Origin: Cellulomonas iranensis NBRC 101100 = JCM 18110
GTDB lineage: Bacteria; Actinomycetota; Actinomycetes; Actinomycetales; Cellulomonadaceae
Direction of reading: 5' to 3'
NCBI RefSeq assembly: GCF_001552375.1
Contig: NZ_BCRB01000028.1
Coordinates: forward strand, 1 to 42,167
DNA length: 42,167 bases
Shown: positions 15,449-23,666 of the stretch, in pieces
Layout of the letters: each line of letters opens with the position of its first letter
Position numbering within the stretch: position 1 is the first letter of the stretch
The notes under the pieces: model-generated
The model's input: only the letters and a program-made list of their open reading frames with translations
Told to the model about the DNA's origin: nothing
Databases searched by the model: none
Made by a program: the position numbers and the translations under genes

Positions 15449-16384
15449 TCAGTCCCAGTCGGTGGTGCGCGTGCGCAGGTCGGTCCACCCGGACCGTCCG
15501 AGGGGCGACGTCGTGCGCACCCGGTCGCCGGGGTGCAGGCGCGGGTCGGTGGCGTAGCGGCGGGCCGCCTCGCGCTCGGCGTCGACGTCGCCCGCGTCGG
15601 CCCGCACCAGCAGGTCGGCGATCTCGTCGGCGAGCGCGTCGAGCTCGGCCTCGGGCACGTCGCCGGGTGCCGGGCCCCACACGTCCCACAGCAGGAGCTC
15701 GTCGCGCCGCCGGTGCGCGAGCTCGAGCGTGAGGTACGCGCGGACCAGGCCGCGGCCGCGCAGCGCGGGCACGCCCCGCACGCCGTACGCGTCGAGGTCG
15801 AGGCCGTGCGCGCGGTGGGCGACCCACAGCTCGGCGGCGGTGGGGAACGGGCTGTGCGGGCCCGTCGGCATGTCGAACGGGTCGAACGGCTCACCGGCGA
15901 GCGGCGCGGCCCCGAAGGCGGCGTCGAGCTCGGGGTCGCTGCGCACCCAGCGCGCGCCGTCCCACCGCTCGACGACGACGTGGTCGAGGGCGAGCGCGGG
16001 GTCGAGGTAGCGCGCGAAGCCGACGCGCGAGCGCGCGGGCACGCCGTGCGCGCGGAGCGCGCCGACGACGAGGAGCGTGTGGTCGCGGCAGCAGCCGGCG
16101 ACACGGTCGGCGTGCGGGCGGCCCGCGAGCGGCGCGGACGAGGCCGCGAGGCCGGCGGCCAGGATCCGGTCGAGCCAGCGCAGGTCGATCGTGGGCAGGC
16201 GCGCGGGGTCGAGCGTGTGCGCGGACGCGCGGTAGTGGCCGATGAGGCCGGTGGCCGCGGCGTGCAGGTCCTCGGGGCGGGTGCCGACGGCCACGAGGAC
16301 GGCGGCGTGCTCGCGGGGGTCGCTGTACTCCGAGTGCGCGGCCCACCAGGCGGGGTCGACGTCGAGGCTCGTGGTGCTGCTCAC
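15449..16384 (-). CDS. Transglutaminase-like domain protein
   Basis: Protein of 311 residues without signal peptide or membrane segment. A transglutaminase-like Cys-His-Asp arrangement can be seen: Cys-Cys in VAGCCRDHTLLVVGALRAHGV, His in LDHVVVERWDG and Asp in WVRSDPELD. This suggests a cytosolic papain-fold hydrolase or transferase; the substrate is unknown. The GTG start at 16384 is preceded by GGCAGGAT, which could be a ribosome site (AGGA, 7 nt) or a CAGGAT -10 with six-base spacing. It is convergent with apbE, with only 10 bp between the stop codons. Confidence 0.75.
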   Translation of the reverse strand: MSSTTSLDVDPAWWAAHSEYSDPREHAAVLVAVGTRPEDLHAAATGLIGHYRASAHTLDPARLPTIDLRWLDRILAAGLAASSAPLAGRPHADRVAGCCRDHTLLVVGALRAHGVPARSRVGFARYLDPALALDHVVVERWDGARWVRSDPELDAAFGAAPLAGEPFDPFDMPTGPHSPFPTAAELWVAHRAHGLDLDAYGVRGVPALRGRGLVRAYLTLELAHRRRDELLLWDVWGPAPGDVPEAELDALADEIADLLVRADAGDVDAEREAARRYATDPRLHPGDRVRTTSPLGRSGWTDLRTRTTDWD

Positions 16385-16484
16385 GGCGGCATCCTGCCGC
16401 GAGCGCCGCACGGGGCCACGGCGCGTCCACGGCGGGAGACGCGGACGCGCGACGTGCCGTCGCGCGCGGCCGGGCCCGGACGCA

Positions 16485-16518
16485 CGCGCGGCCGGCACCC
16501 GTGGGGGCCGGCCGCGCG
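16485..16518 (-). terminator. Terminator of the FKBP gene
   Basis: An 11-bp perfect stem (CGCGCGGCCGG with complement at 16508-16518) extends inward through CACCC/GGGGG with one mismatch. It begins 14 nt after the stop codon on the minus strand. Confidence 0.7.
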
Positions 16519-16532
16519 GTGGTGACGTCGCG

Positions 16533-16937
16533 TCAGCTGACGCCGACGATGTCGACGACGAAGACCAGCGTGTCGCCGCCCTTGATGCCGGCCTGCGGCA
16601 CGCCGCGGTCGCCGTACGCGAGGTGCGACGGGATCGAGAGCAGCACGCGCGAGCCGACCTGCTGGCCGACGAGGCCCTCGTCCCAGCCGGCGATGACGGC
16701 GCCGACGCCGATCGGGAAGCTGATGGACGACCCGCGGTCGAACGAGTTGTCGAAGACACCGCCCTGCCACGACTGGCCGAGGTAGTGCACCTCGATGTCC
16801 TGACCCGCCTCGACGAGCGCGCCGTCGCCGCGGCTGAGCACCACGACCTCGAGCTCACCCGACGGCTGCGCGTCCGGGAACGTGAGCGTGGGCTTGGTGC
16901 CGGGAGCGCCCGAGACCTCGGGCAGCGCTGCGGCCAT
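16533..16937 (-). CDS. FKBP-type peptidyl-prolyl cis-trans isomerase
   Basis: Single FKBP domain of 134 residues with no signal peptide, so cytoplasmic folding of proline-limited proteins is likely. Typical segments are VEAGQDIEVHYLGQSWQGGVFDNSFDRG, FPIGVGAVIAGWDEGLVGQQVGSR, IPSHLAYGDRGVPQAGIKGGDTLVFVVDIVGV. They include the aromatic ligand-pocket residues (Tyr, Phe, Trp). GAAGGAGAAG precedes the ATG at about 7 nt. It is monocistronic and divergent from the hydrolase gene. Confidence 0.95.
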   Translation of the reverse strand: MAAALPEVSGAPGTKPTLTFPDAQPSGELEVVVLSRGDGALVEAGQDIEVHYLGQSWQGGVFDNSFDRGSSISFPIGVGAVIAGWDEGLVGQQVGSRVLLSIPSHLAYGDRGVPQAGIKGGDTLVFVVDIVGVS

Positions 16938-17024
16938 GTCGACTTCTCCTTCGGTGGGTGACAGTGCCCGCCCATCCTGCCCTGCGCACGGTGGGGGTGC
17001 GCGGCGCCGTTCGCCCTCGGCGGA

Positions 17025-17053
17025 TGGACACCGTTGGCTAATGGCATTAGCTT
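17025..17053 (+). promoter_or_regulatory. Promoter with embedded palindromic (TetR-type) operator
   Basis: TGGACA at 17025-17030 (-35, one mismatch), a 17-bp spacer and TAGCTT at 17048-17053 (-10). Six bases then lead to the ATG at 17060, so the mRNA is probably leaderless. The perfect inverted repeat GCTAATG-G-CATTAGC at 17037-17051 fills the spacer and enters the -10. The downstream operon ends with a TetR gene, the obvious candidate repressor. Confidence 0.8.
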
Positions 17054-17059
17054 TACCGC

Positions 17060-17920
17060 ATGACGCACCTCCTCACCGTGCCCGAGGGCACCGTCTCCTA
17101 CGAGGTCCACGGCCCCGACGGCGGCACGACCGTCGTCCTCGTGCCCGGCATGGGCGACCTGCGGTCCTCCTACCGCGACCTGGTCGACCCGCTCGTGACC
17201 GCCGGCCACCGCGTCGTCGTCACCGACGTGCGCGGCCACGGCGACGGGACGCACGCGTTCGCCCGTCACGGCGTCGAGCCCACCGCGCAGGACGTGTCGG
17301 CGCTGCTCGACGCGCTGGGCGTCGACGCCGACCACCCCGCCGTGCTCGTCGGCTCGTCCTTCGCGGCAGGGTCGGTCGCACGCGTCGCCGCCCTCGAGCC
17401 GGCGCGGGTCCGGGGCGTCGCGCTGCTCGCGTACGCCGCGAACGACGCGCCCGCGGGGCGCGCGGTCACCGCGCAGGTCCGCCTGCTGCTGGCGCGCCCG
17501 TGGGGAGCCGCGGCGTGGGCGTGGTTCTACGGCAGCCTGCTGAAGGGCCGCCGCGCCACCTGGACCGACGCGCACCTCACGGACCTGCGGCGCGCGCTGC
17601 GCACGCCCGGCGCGCTCGGGCAGCTGCGCCGGCTCGCCCTCGCGCTGACGGCAGGCGGGCACCGCACGCTGCTCGACCAGGTGCGCGTCCCCGTCCTCGT
17701 CGTCACCGGCGCCCTCGACCCCGAGACGCCGGACCCCGCGGCCACGCACGCCGCGACGCTCGCGACCGTGCCGCACGACGCCGTCACCGGGCTGCTCGTG
17801 CCCGAGGCGGGCCACTACCCGCAGCACCAGCGCGCCGACCTCGTCGCGCCCGCGCTCGTCGACCTCGTCGCGGGCCTGCCGCGCACGAGCGGGGCCCCGG
17901 CGACGGGCGGCGACGCGTGA
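17060..17920 (+). CDS. Alpha/beta-hydrolase
   Basis: Protein of 286 residues with the alpha/beta-hydrolase core. The oxyanion-region sequence is VLVPGMGDLRSSYRDLV, followed by VTDVRGHGDGTHAFARHGVEPTAQDVSALLDALG. The nucleophile elbow reads VLVGSSFAAGS, so the consensus GxSxG becomes GSSFA. The acid is in TGALDPETPDP and the His in PEAGHYPQHQRADLV. Substrate unknown; esterase or lactonase-like activity is possible. It is under a palindromic operator and overlaps the following TetR gene by GTGA, so it is likely induced by its own substrate or a related hydrophobic ligand. Confidence 0.88.
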   Translation: MTHLLTVPEGTVSYEVHGPDGGTTVVLVPGMGDLRSSYRDLVDPLVTAGHRVVVTDVRGHGDGTHAFARHGVEPTAQDVSALLDALGVDADHPAVLVGSSFAAGSVARVAALEPARVRGVALLAYAANDAPAGRAVTAQVRLLLARPWGAAAWAWFYGSLLKGRRATWTDAHLTDLRRALRTPGALGQLRRLALALTAGGHRTLLDQVRVPVLVVTGALDPETPDPAATHAATLATVPHDAVTGLLVPEAGHYPQHQRADLVAPALVDLVAGLPRTSGAPATGGDA

Positions 17921-18510
17921 GCCCGCGCGCCGGGCTCGACCGGGCCGCCGTCACCGAGCACGCCCTCGCGGTCGTCGACGCCGGCGGGCCCGAGGCGTGG
18001 CAGGCGCTGTCGCTCGCCGCCGTCGCGGCGCGCGCGGGCGTCGCGGTGCCCAGCCTCTACAAGCACGTCGACGGCCTGCCGGGGCTGCGGCGCGAGGTCG
18101 CGCTGCGGGCGGTGACCGAGCTCGACGACGTCGTCGCGGCGGCCGCCGCCACCACCGACGACCCCGACGCGCGCCTGCGGGCCGTGGCGCACGCCATCCG
18201 CGCCTGGGCGCGCCGGCGCCCCGGCCGCTACCAGGCCGTGCAGGGCGGCTGGCTGTCGCAGGCGGACGCGGGCGAGGTGCACGCCGCGAGCCTGCGCGCG
18301 GTCGACCGCCTCGCGGCCCTCGTCGCCGACCTGGGCGTGCCGCCCGAGCGGCGCGTCGACGCCGTGCGGGCCGTGCGCGCCGGCGTGCACGGGTTCGTCG
18401 TGCTCGAGCTCGAGGGCGGCTTCGGCATGACCGAGGACGTCGGGACGAGCTTCGCGTACCTCGTCGACGGGCTGGTCGCGGGGCTGCGCCGCGCGGCGGA
18501 CGGCACCTGA
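17917..18510 (+). CDS. TetR/AcrR-family regulator
   Basis: Protein of 197 residues with an N-terminal TetR helix-turn-helix (about 12-60: LSLAAVAARAGVAVPSLYKHVDGLPGLRREV) and an all-helical ligand domain ending GLRRA. The Trp-His-Gly-type core found in many such C-terminal domains is seen as AVRAGVHGFVVLELEGGFGM. The GTG start overlaps the hydrolase stop (GTGA). It probably binds the GCTAATGGCATTAGC palindrome ahead of the operon and represses itself and the hydrolase. Confidence 0.9.
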   Translation: MSPRAGLDRAAVTEHALAVVDAGGPEAWQALSLAAVAARAGVAVPSLYKHVDGLPGLRREVALRAVTELDDVVAAAAATTDDPDARLRAVAHAIRAWARRRPGRYQAVQGGWLSQADAGEVHAASLRAVDRLAALVADLGVPPERRVDAVRAVRAGVHGFVVLELEGGFGMTEDVGTSFAYLVDGLVAGLRRAADGT

Positions 18511-18513
18511 GCC

Positions 18514-18532
18514 CGCCCGCCGCGCGCGGGCG
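18514..18532. terminator. Convergent hairpin between TetR and esterase genes
   Basis: CGCCCGC/GCGGGCG 7-bp stem with a 5-nt loop, filling the 22-bp gap between two convergent stop codons. Confidence 0.5.
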
Positions 18533-19531
18533 TCAGCGGGCCAGCACGTCCCGCAGCCAGCGCAGCTGCGCGTCGACCTGGAAGCCCTGCCCGCCCTCGT
18601 GCTCGTTGAACTCGTAGACCTCGATCGCCTGCGCGGGGCGCTCGGGCGCGAGCGTGCCGTAGTGGTTGTACGCCGCGAACACGGTCGACGGCGGGCAGAT
18701 CGGGTCGCGCAGCGCGACCGAGAACAGCGTCGGCGCGGTCGCGCGGCGCCCCAGGTGCACGCCGTCGAGGTACGACAGCGTGCGCATCGCGGCGTCCTTG
18801 TGGTCGCGGTGCACCGCGAGGTACGTGACGACCTCGTGGTACGGGTCGGTGTCAACCAGCGCGATCGCGCGCGGCACGTGGCACAGGAACGGCACGTCGG
18901 GCATGACGCCCGCGAGGCCCTCCGTGAGCCCGGCGACCGCGAGCGTGATGCCGCCGCCCTGCGACCCGCCCGTGACGACCACGCGCTCGGGGTCGACGCC
19001 CGGCAGCGACCGCACGGCCTCGACCGCGCGCACGCCGTCGGTGAACACGCGCCGGTAGTAGTGGTCCGCCGGGTCGAGGATCCCGCGCGTCATGAACCCG
19101 GGCACCTGCGGGCCCGCGCCCACGGGGTCGGGGGTGTCGCCGCCGCTCCCCCAGCGCGACCCCTGGCCGCGCGTGTCCATGAGCAGGTGCACGTAGCCCG
19201 CCGCGGCCCACGCGAGCCGCTCGTGCGGGCGCCCGCGACCGCCGCCGTAGCCGATGAACTCGACGACCGCGGGCAGCGACGACCCGTCCGTGGCCGAACC
19301 CGCGGGGCGCGTCACCCACGCCTTGACGGGGTGGCCGCCGAACCCGGCGAACGTCACGTCCTCGACGTCGACCAGCGCGAGCCCCGCGTCGTACGGCTCG
19401 CGGCGCACGTCCAGGTCGAACGCGCGCGTCTCCGCGAGCGTCGTCGCCCAGAACTCGTCGAGGTCGGCGGGCTCGTCGAGCTCGGGCAGGTAGCGCTCGA
19501 GCTCGGGCAGGGGCAGGTCGTACAGCGCCAT
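18533..19531 (-). CDS. Acetylxylan esterase / cephalosporin-C deacetylase family (CE7)
   Basis: Removes acetyl groups from acetylated xylo-oligosaccharides, and also accepts cephalosporin C. The 332 residues match CE7 in length. Motifs are LMDTRGQGSRWG (the RGQ motif), the nucleophile elbow VVTGGSQGGG (Ser190), the acid in ALRDPICPP (Asp276) and His311 in FNEHEGG. No signal peptide is visible, so it acts on oligosaccharides taken into the cell, as in other CE7 enzymes. GGAGGT precedes the ATG. A LacI-type palindrome lies in its promoter region, pointing to carbohydrate-controlled expression. Confidence 0.92.
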   Translation of the reverse strand: MALYDLPLPELERYLPELDEPADLDEFWATTLAETRAFDLDVRREPYDAGLALVDVEDVTFAGFGGHPVKAWVTRPAGSATDGSSLPAVVEFIGYGGGRGRPHERLAWAAAGYVHLLMDTRGQGSRWGSGGDTPDPVGAGPQVPGFMTRGILDPADHYYRRVFTDGVRAVEAVRSLPGVDPERVVVTGGSQGGGITLAVAGLTEGLAGVMPDVPFLCHVPRAIALVDTDPYHEVVTYLAVHRDHKDAAMRTLSYLDGVHLGRRATAPTLFSVALRDPICPPSTVFAAYNHYGTLAPERPAQAIEVYEFNEHEGGQGFQVDAQLRWLRDVLAR

Positions 19532-19588
19532 CGCGGGTGCACCTCCGGGCAGTGGCCCGGGAAGGGGGCACCCGGGACCGGCGCAGCG

Positions 19589-19614
19589 ATGCTAGCGCGG
19601 TCGCAAGCGCTTCC
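19589..19614 (-). promoter_or_regulatory. Promoter with LacI-type operator for the CE7 esterase
   Basis: TAGCAT at 19589-19594 on the minus strand is a good -10. Just upstream, GGAAGCGCTTGC (19603-19614, minus strand) contains the central AAGCGCTT palindrome typical of LacI-family operators. No LacI gene is in this window, so the regulator must be elsewhere. Confidence 0.6.
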
Positions 19615-19636
19615 CCGCCGCGCCACGGCGCGCTGC

Positions 19637-19674
19637 CGCGGACGGTGCGCCACCCGGGCGACGAACCGTCCGCG
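19637..19674 (-). terminator. Candidate terminator of cystathionine beta-synthase gene
   Basis: Inverted repeat CGCGGACGGT (19637-19646) / ACCGTCCGCG (19665-19674), 10 bp perfect with an 18-nt loop, about 33 nt past the stop codon. Confidence 0.4.
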
Positions 19675-19706
19675 CAGGTCGGCGGGGTACCGACGTGCGC
19701 CGTCGG

Positions 19707-21113
19707 TCAGCGCGCGAGGAACCCCAGCAGGTCGTGGCGCGTGAGCACGCCCACGGGTCGGCCGTCGTCGACGACCATGAGCGCGTCGGCCTTCTCGAGC
19801 GCGGCACGCGCGGCGTCGACCGGCTCGCCCGAGCCGATGAGCGGCAGCGGCGCGGACATGTGCGCGTCGACGCGGTCCGCGAGCGACGCGACGCCCGAGA
19901 ACACCGCGTCGAGCAGCTCGCGCTCGCTCACCGCGCCCGCGACCTCGCCGATCATCACGGGCGGCTCGGCGCCGACCACGGGCATCTGCGAGACGCCGTA
20001 CTCGCGCAGGATCTCGATCGCGTCGCGCACCGTCTCGGTGGGGTGCGTGTGCACGAGCGCGGGCAGGTCGCCGCCCTTGGTGCGCAGCACGTCCGCGACC
20101 GTCGCGCCCTCGCCGCCCGCGAGGAAGCCGTACGAGCGCATCCACGAGTCGTTGAAGATCTTCGACATGTACCCGCGGCCGCTGTCGGGGAGGATCACGA
20201 CGTACACCGCGCGGGCCGCGGCCTGCGGGTCGCGCTCCTGCAGCGCCCGCGCGTGCCGCAGCGTCGCCTCGACGGCCATGCCGCACGAGCCGCCGACCAG
20301 CAGACCCTCCTCGCGCGCCAGGCGGCGCGTCATCGCGAACGAGTCGGCGTCCGACACCGCGACGATCTCGTCCGGCACCGACGGGTCGTACGCGGCCGGC
20401 CAGAAGTCCTCGCCCACGCCCTCGACGAGGTAGGGCCGCCCGTCGCCGCCCGAGTACACCGAGCCGGCGGGGTCGGCGCCGACCACGACGACGCGCCCGC
20501 CGTCGGCCTCCGCGCGGTCCGCCGACGCGTCGTGCAGGTAGCGGCCGGTGCCCGTGATGGTGCCGCCCGTGCCGACGCCCGCGACGAGGTGCGTGATCCG
20601 CCCCTCGGTGTCGGCCCAGATCTCGGGGCCCGTGCTCGCGTAGTGGCTCGCCGGCCCGTTCGGGTTGGCGTACTGGTTCGGCTTCCACGCGCCCGGCGTC
20701 TGCGCAGCGATGCGGTCCGACACCGAGTAGTACGAGTCGGGGTGGTCGGGCGGCACGGCCGTGGGCGTCACGACGACCTCGGCGCCGTACGCGCGCAGCA
20801 CGTCGCGCTTGTCCTGGCTGACCTTGTCGGGGCAGACGAACACGCAGCGGTACCCCTTGCGCTGCGCGACGAGCGCGAGCCCGACGCCCGTGTTGCCCGA
20901 CGTCGGCTCGACGATCGTGCCGCCCGGCTGCAGCTCGCCCGAGGCCTCGGCGGCCTCGATCATGCGCAGCGCGATGCGGTCCTTCACCGACCCGCCGGGG
21001 TTCAGGTACTCGACCTTCGCCAGGATGGTGGCGGTCAGGCCGGTGGTCACGGACGAGAGCCGCACGAGCGGGGTGCCGCCGACGAGCTCGGAGATGTGCT
21101 GGGCGTACTTCAC
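19707..21113 (-). CDS. cbs: Cystathionine beta-synthase with CBS-domain pair
   Basis: PLP enzyme condensing homocysteine with serine (or acting as a cysteine synthase). The 468 residues hold the fold-type II catalytic domain (about 1-320). Its PLP Lys44 is in NPGGSVKDR, with EPTSGNTGVGLA and the phosphate loop GVGTGGTITGTGRYL. Two CBS domains form the C-terminus (about 340-468), a regulatory adenosyl-binding module. No N-terminal haem-binding region is present, as usual in bacteria. The start is GTG at 21113. GAGGAT with 7-nt spacing may be a weak ribosome site or a -10. A lipoprotein gene ends 13 bp upstream on the same strand, so co-transcription is likely. With metB-type enzymes it would allow reverse transsulfuration. 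Confidence 0.93.
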   Translation of the reverse strand: MKYAQHISELVGGTPLVRLSSVTTGLTATILAKVEYLNPGGSVKDRIALRMIEAAEASGELQPGGTIVEPTSGNTGVGLALVAQRKGYRCVFVCPDKVSQDKRDVLRAYGAEVVVTPTAVPPDHPDSYYSVSDRIAAQTPGAWKPNQYANPNGPASHYASTGPEIWADTEGRITHLVAGVGTGGTITGTGRYLHDASADRAEADGGRVVVVGADPAGSVYSGGDGRPYLVEGVGEDFWPAAYDPSVPDEIVAVSDADSFAMTRRLAREEGLLVGGSCGMAVEATLRHARALQERDPQAAARAVYVVILPDSGRGYMSKIFNDSWMRSYGFLAGGEGATVADVLRTKGGDLPALVHTHPTETVRDAIEILREYGVSQMPVVGAEPPVMIGEVAGAVSERELLDAVFSGVASLADRVDAHMSAPLPLIGSGEPVDAARAALEKADALMVVDDGRPVGVLTRHDLLGFLAR

Positions 21114-21126
21114 GCGCCCGATCCTC

Positions 21127-21963
21127 TCATCGTCCCGGGAGCGGCAGGGGTGCGCCGACCAGCTCCTCGACCTCCGCGAGGTCCACGCCCTGGCCCCACT
21201 GCGAGAAGAACGTCGTCGCGGTGCCCGAGTACGTCTGCCCGTCGCCGCCCACGGCGTCGCCCGTGACGTCCATCCGGACCGTCGGGCCGGCGACGTCGGT
21301 CCAGACGACGAGCTCGGTGGTGGTCGCGGGGATCGCGGCGACCGGCTGGAACGGGGCGTCGGCGCGGATCGGCCACAGCGTCGTCGTCGTGCCGTCGGCG
21401 AGCTCGACCTCGGTGCGCTCCCCCACGGTGAACCCGGGGGCCGCCGTGATCATCGCGTAGGTCATCTCGGGCGAGCTCGTGGCGCGGTACATGTCGACGC
21501 CGTCGGCCGCGAGCATCTGCTCGGTCGACCCGCCCGGGTCGGCCTGCACCCACGCGCCGTCGGTCGACAGCCACCCGGTGTCGGGCGTGACGGCGACGGT
21601 GGGCGCGCCGTCGCGCGTCCCGATCGCGTAGAGCCCGCCGTCGACGAGCGCCCAGCGCTGGTCGGCCACGTGGTCGGCCTGGTGGATCTCGAAGCGGCCG
21701 CTGCCGGCGGCGCGGACGAAGTCCGTGAGGCACGCGGCGAGGTCGGCGCTCGCGATCTGCGCGCCCGTCTCCAGCGTGATCGCGGCGCACGACGCGGGGA
21801 CGACGGGCCCGGCCGGCGGCTCGGCGGACGCCGCGGACGAGGCCCCGGGCGCGCCGCCGGCGGCGGGCGTGGACGTGCTCGGCGACGCACCGGGCGCACC
21901 GCTCGCGCACGCGGTGAGCAGCAGCAGGAGGGCGAGCACGGGGGCCGTGCGGGACGGGCGCAT
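21127..21963 (-). CDS. Putative lipoprotein
   Basis: Protein of 278 residues with a lipoprotein signal peptide. After MRPSRTAP a hydrophobic run leads to the lipobox LLTAC, lipidated Cys19 being the first residue of the mature protein. A Ser/Pro/Ala/Gly linker (about 20-58) follows, then a beta-rich domain of about 220 residues with two cysteines near 59 and 79. It resembles the LppX/LprAFG-type outer-surface lipoprotein fold in general pattern, but I cannot confirm the family. GGAGGA precedes the ATG. It is divergent from the zinc-ribbon gene and lies 13 bp before the cystathionine beta-synthase gene. Confidence 0.8.
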   Translation of the reverse strand: MRPSRTAPVLALLLLLTACASGAPGASPSTSTPAAGGAPGASSAASAEPPAGPVVPASCAAITLETGAQIASADLAACLTDFVRAAGSGRFEIHQADHVADQRWALVDGGLYAIGTRDGAPTVAVTPDTGWLSTDGAWVQADPGGSTEQMLAADGVDMYRATSSPEMTYAMITAAPGFTVGERTEVELADGTTTTLWPIRADAPFQPVAAIPATTTELVVWTDVAGPTVRMDVTGDAVGGDGQTYSGTATTFFSQWGQGVDLAEVEELVGAPLPLPGR

Positions 21964-22084
21964 GCGGAAGGTTCCTCCGTGCGGGTGACCTGGCGGGGAC
22001 GTGACGATCCGTCGGTTAATCTCGCCGAGCGCGGTAGGCGCGTCAAGAACGGGTGGGCGGGTCCACCGCCGACGAGGAGCGAAC

Positions 22085-22726
22085 GTGACCGAGGCAGTGC
22101 CGTTCACCGACAACGTGCGGGACCTGTCCAACGCCGACGGGTACCAGTTCGAGTTCCGCTGCGAGCGCTGCGGCAACGGGTACCGCTCGGCGTTCCAGCG
22201 CGACCTGCGCGAGACGGGTCAGAGCCTGGCCCGCGGCCTGGGCAACCTGCTGGGCGGGCGGTTCTCGCAGCTCAGCAGCGCGGCCGACAGCCTGCTCGAC
22301 CGGGGCACGAACTCCGCGGCCAAGGACCGTGCGATGCGGCAGGCCGTCGGGCAGATCGCGGACCGTTTCCACCAGTGCCGCGGCTGCGGCGACTGGGTGT
22401 GCGGCGACGTGTGCTGGAACGACGAGATCGGGCAGTGCGTGCGCTGCTCGCCCGTGCTGGCCGAGCAGCTCGCGCAGCTGCAGGCCGAGGCGCGTCGCTC
22501 GCAGATCACCGAGCGGCTCGCGACGACCGACCTCACCGCCGGCATGGACCTGCGCACGCCGTCGATCGCGCGCTGCCCGTCGTGCGGCGCGCAGTCGGGC
22601 GGCGGCAAGTTCTGCCAGGAGTGCGGCGGGTCGCTCGCGGCCGAGCGCACGTGCACGTCGTGCTCCGCGACCAACCCCGTGACGGCGAAGTTCTGCAGCG
22701 AGTGCGGGACGCCCTCGGGCCCCTGA
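22085..22726 (+). CDS. Multi-zinc-ribbon protein
   Basis: Cytoplasmic protein of 213 residues with several Cys pairs. CERCGNGY lies near the N-terminus, followed by the CRGCGDWVCGDVCWNDEIGQCVRC cluster around the centre. Two C-terminal zinc-ribbon halves follow: CPSCGAQSGGGKFCQECGG and CTSCSATNPVTAKFCSECG. Between the first and second cluster is a helical region (SLARGLGNLLGGRFSQLSSA). The C-terminal part is the double zinc ribbon common in bacterial adaptor-like proteins. No catalytic motif is visible. The GTG start at 22085 follows GAGGAGCG. It stands alone, ending in a strong hairpin. Confidence 0.82.
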   Translation: MTEAVPFTDNVRDLSNADGYQFEFRCERCGNGYRSAFQRDLRETGQSLARGLGNLLGGRFSQLSSAADSLLDRGTNSAAKDRAMRQAVGQIADRFHQCRGCGDWVCGDVCWNDEIGQCVRCSPVLAEQLAQLQAEARRSQITERLATTDLTAGMDLRTPSIARCPSCGAQSGGGKFCQECGGSLAAERTCTSCSATNPVTAKFCSECGTPSGP

Positions 22727-22776
22727 CGCACCCCTGACGCGCCTGGAGAGGCACGCACGGACGTGCCCACGACGTG

Positions 22777-22814
22777 ACGACGCCCCGCCGACCCGGAGGT
22801 CGTCGGGGCGTCGT
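22777..22814. terminator. Bidirectional hairpin between zinc-ribbon and BI-1 genes
   Basis: A 17-bp stem (22777-22793 with 22798-22814, one mismatch) and loop CGGA between two convergent genes. No T-run. Confidence 0.8.
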
Positions 22815-22835
22815 CGTACCCACGCTGTCCGCGTG

Positions 22836-23666
22836 TCAGTCGCCGCGGAGGATCGCCAGCAGGCGCAGCAGCTCGAGGTACAGCCAGACGAGCGTGACGA
22901 TGAGGCCGAACGCGGCCGACCACGCCATCTTCGCGGGTGCGCCCTGGTCGACGCCGCGCTTGATCGCGTCGAAGTCCATGATCAGGCTCGCGGCCGCGAG
23001 GCCGACGGCCAGCAGCCCGATGCCGACGCCGAGCAGACCCGAGCGCAGCGGGCCGTACATGCCGTCACCCACGCCGAAGAGCATGAGGCCGAGGTTCAGC
23101 AGCGAGTACACGAGGTACCCCGCGATGCCGATGAGCACCGCGCGCTGGAACTTGGGCGTGACGCGCACCTTGCCCGAGCGGAACAGGAACAGCGACACCG
23201 CGAACACCGACAGCGTCGCGAGCACGGCCTGCCCGACGATCCCGTCGTAACGGGTCTCGTAGACGGCGCTGATGCCGCCCAGGAACATGCCCTGCGCGAC
23301 CGTGTACAGCGTGATGAGCACCGGGCTCGGGTTCTTCTTGAACGCGTTGACGAGCCCGAGCACGAGGCCCGCGAGCGCGCCGACGATCCACAGCTCGGGC
23401 GCGATCCGCCAGGTCGCGGCACCCACCACCACGAGCAGCGCGAGCAGCCCGCCGGTCTTGACGATGACGTCGTCGTACGTGAGGCGGCCCGTGTCACGCG
23501 GGGTCGCGGTGGGCGCGTCGTACATCTGCTCGAGCGTGACGGCGTCGGCGGCCTGCGCGCCGGGCGTGCCCCACGCGGGCGCCTGCTGGACGCCGCCCTG
23601 CTGGCGGCCGCGCTGCTGGCGCGGGTCCCCGAACACGGGACTGTTGCTGAAGACGGGGTTGGTCAT
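22836..23666 (-). CDS. Bax inhibitor-1 / YccA family membrane protein
   Basis: Protein of 276 residues. A soluble Gln/Arg/Gly-rich N-terminus (about 1-65) is followed by seven transmembrane helices. The BI-1/YccA signature is visible in LITLYTVAQGMFLGGISAVYE and in ASLIMDFDAIKRGVDQGAPAKMAWSAAFGLIVTLVWLYLELL; the conserved Asp pair region of the last helices matches the proposed pH-sensitive calcium-leak site of the family. CAGGAGAG precedes the ATG. It is monocistronic. Its physiological role in actinomycetes is not established. Confidence 0.92.
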   Translation of the reverse strand: MTNPVFSNSPVFGDPRQQRGRQQGGVQQAPAWGTPGAQAADAVTLEQMYDAPTATPRDTGRLTYDDVIVKTGGLLALLVVVGAATWRIAPELWIVGALAGLVLGLVNAFKKNPSPVLITLYTVAQGMFLGGISAVYETRYDGIVGQAVLATLSVFAVSLFLFRSGKVRVTPKFQRAVLIGIAGYLVYSLLNLGLMLFGVGDGMYGPLRSGLLGVGIGLLAVGLAAASLIMDFDAIKRGVDQGAPAKMAWSAAFGLIVTLVWLYLELLRLLAILRGD

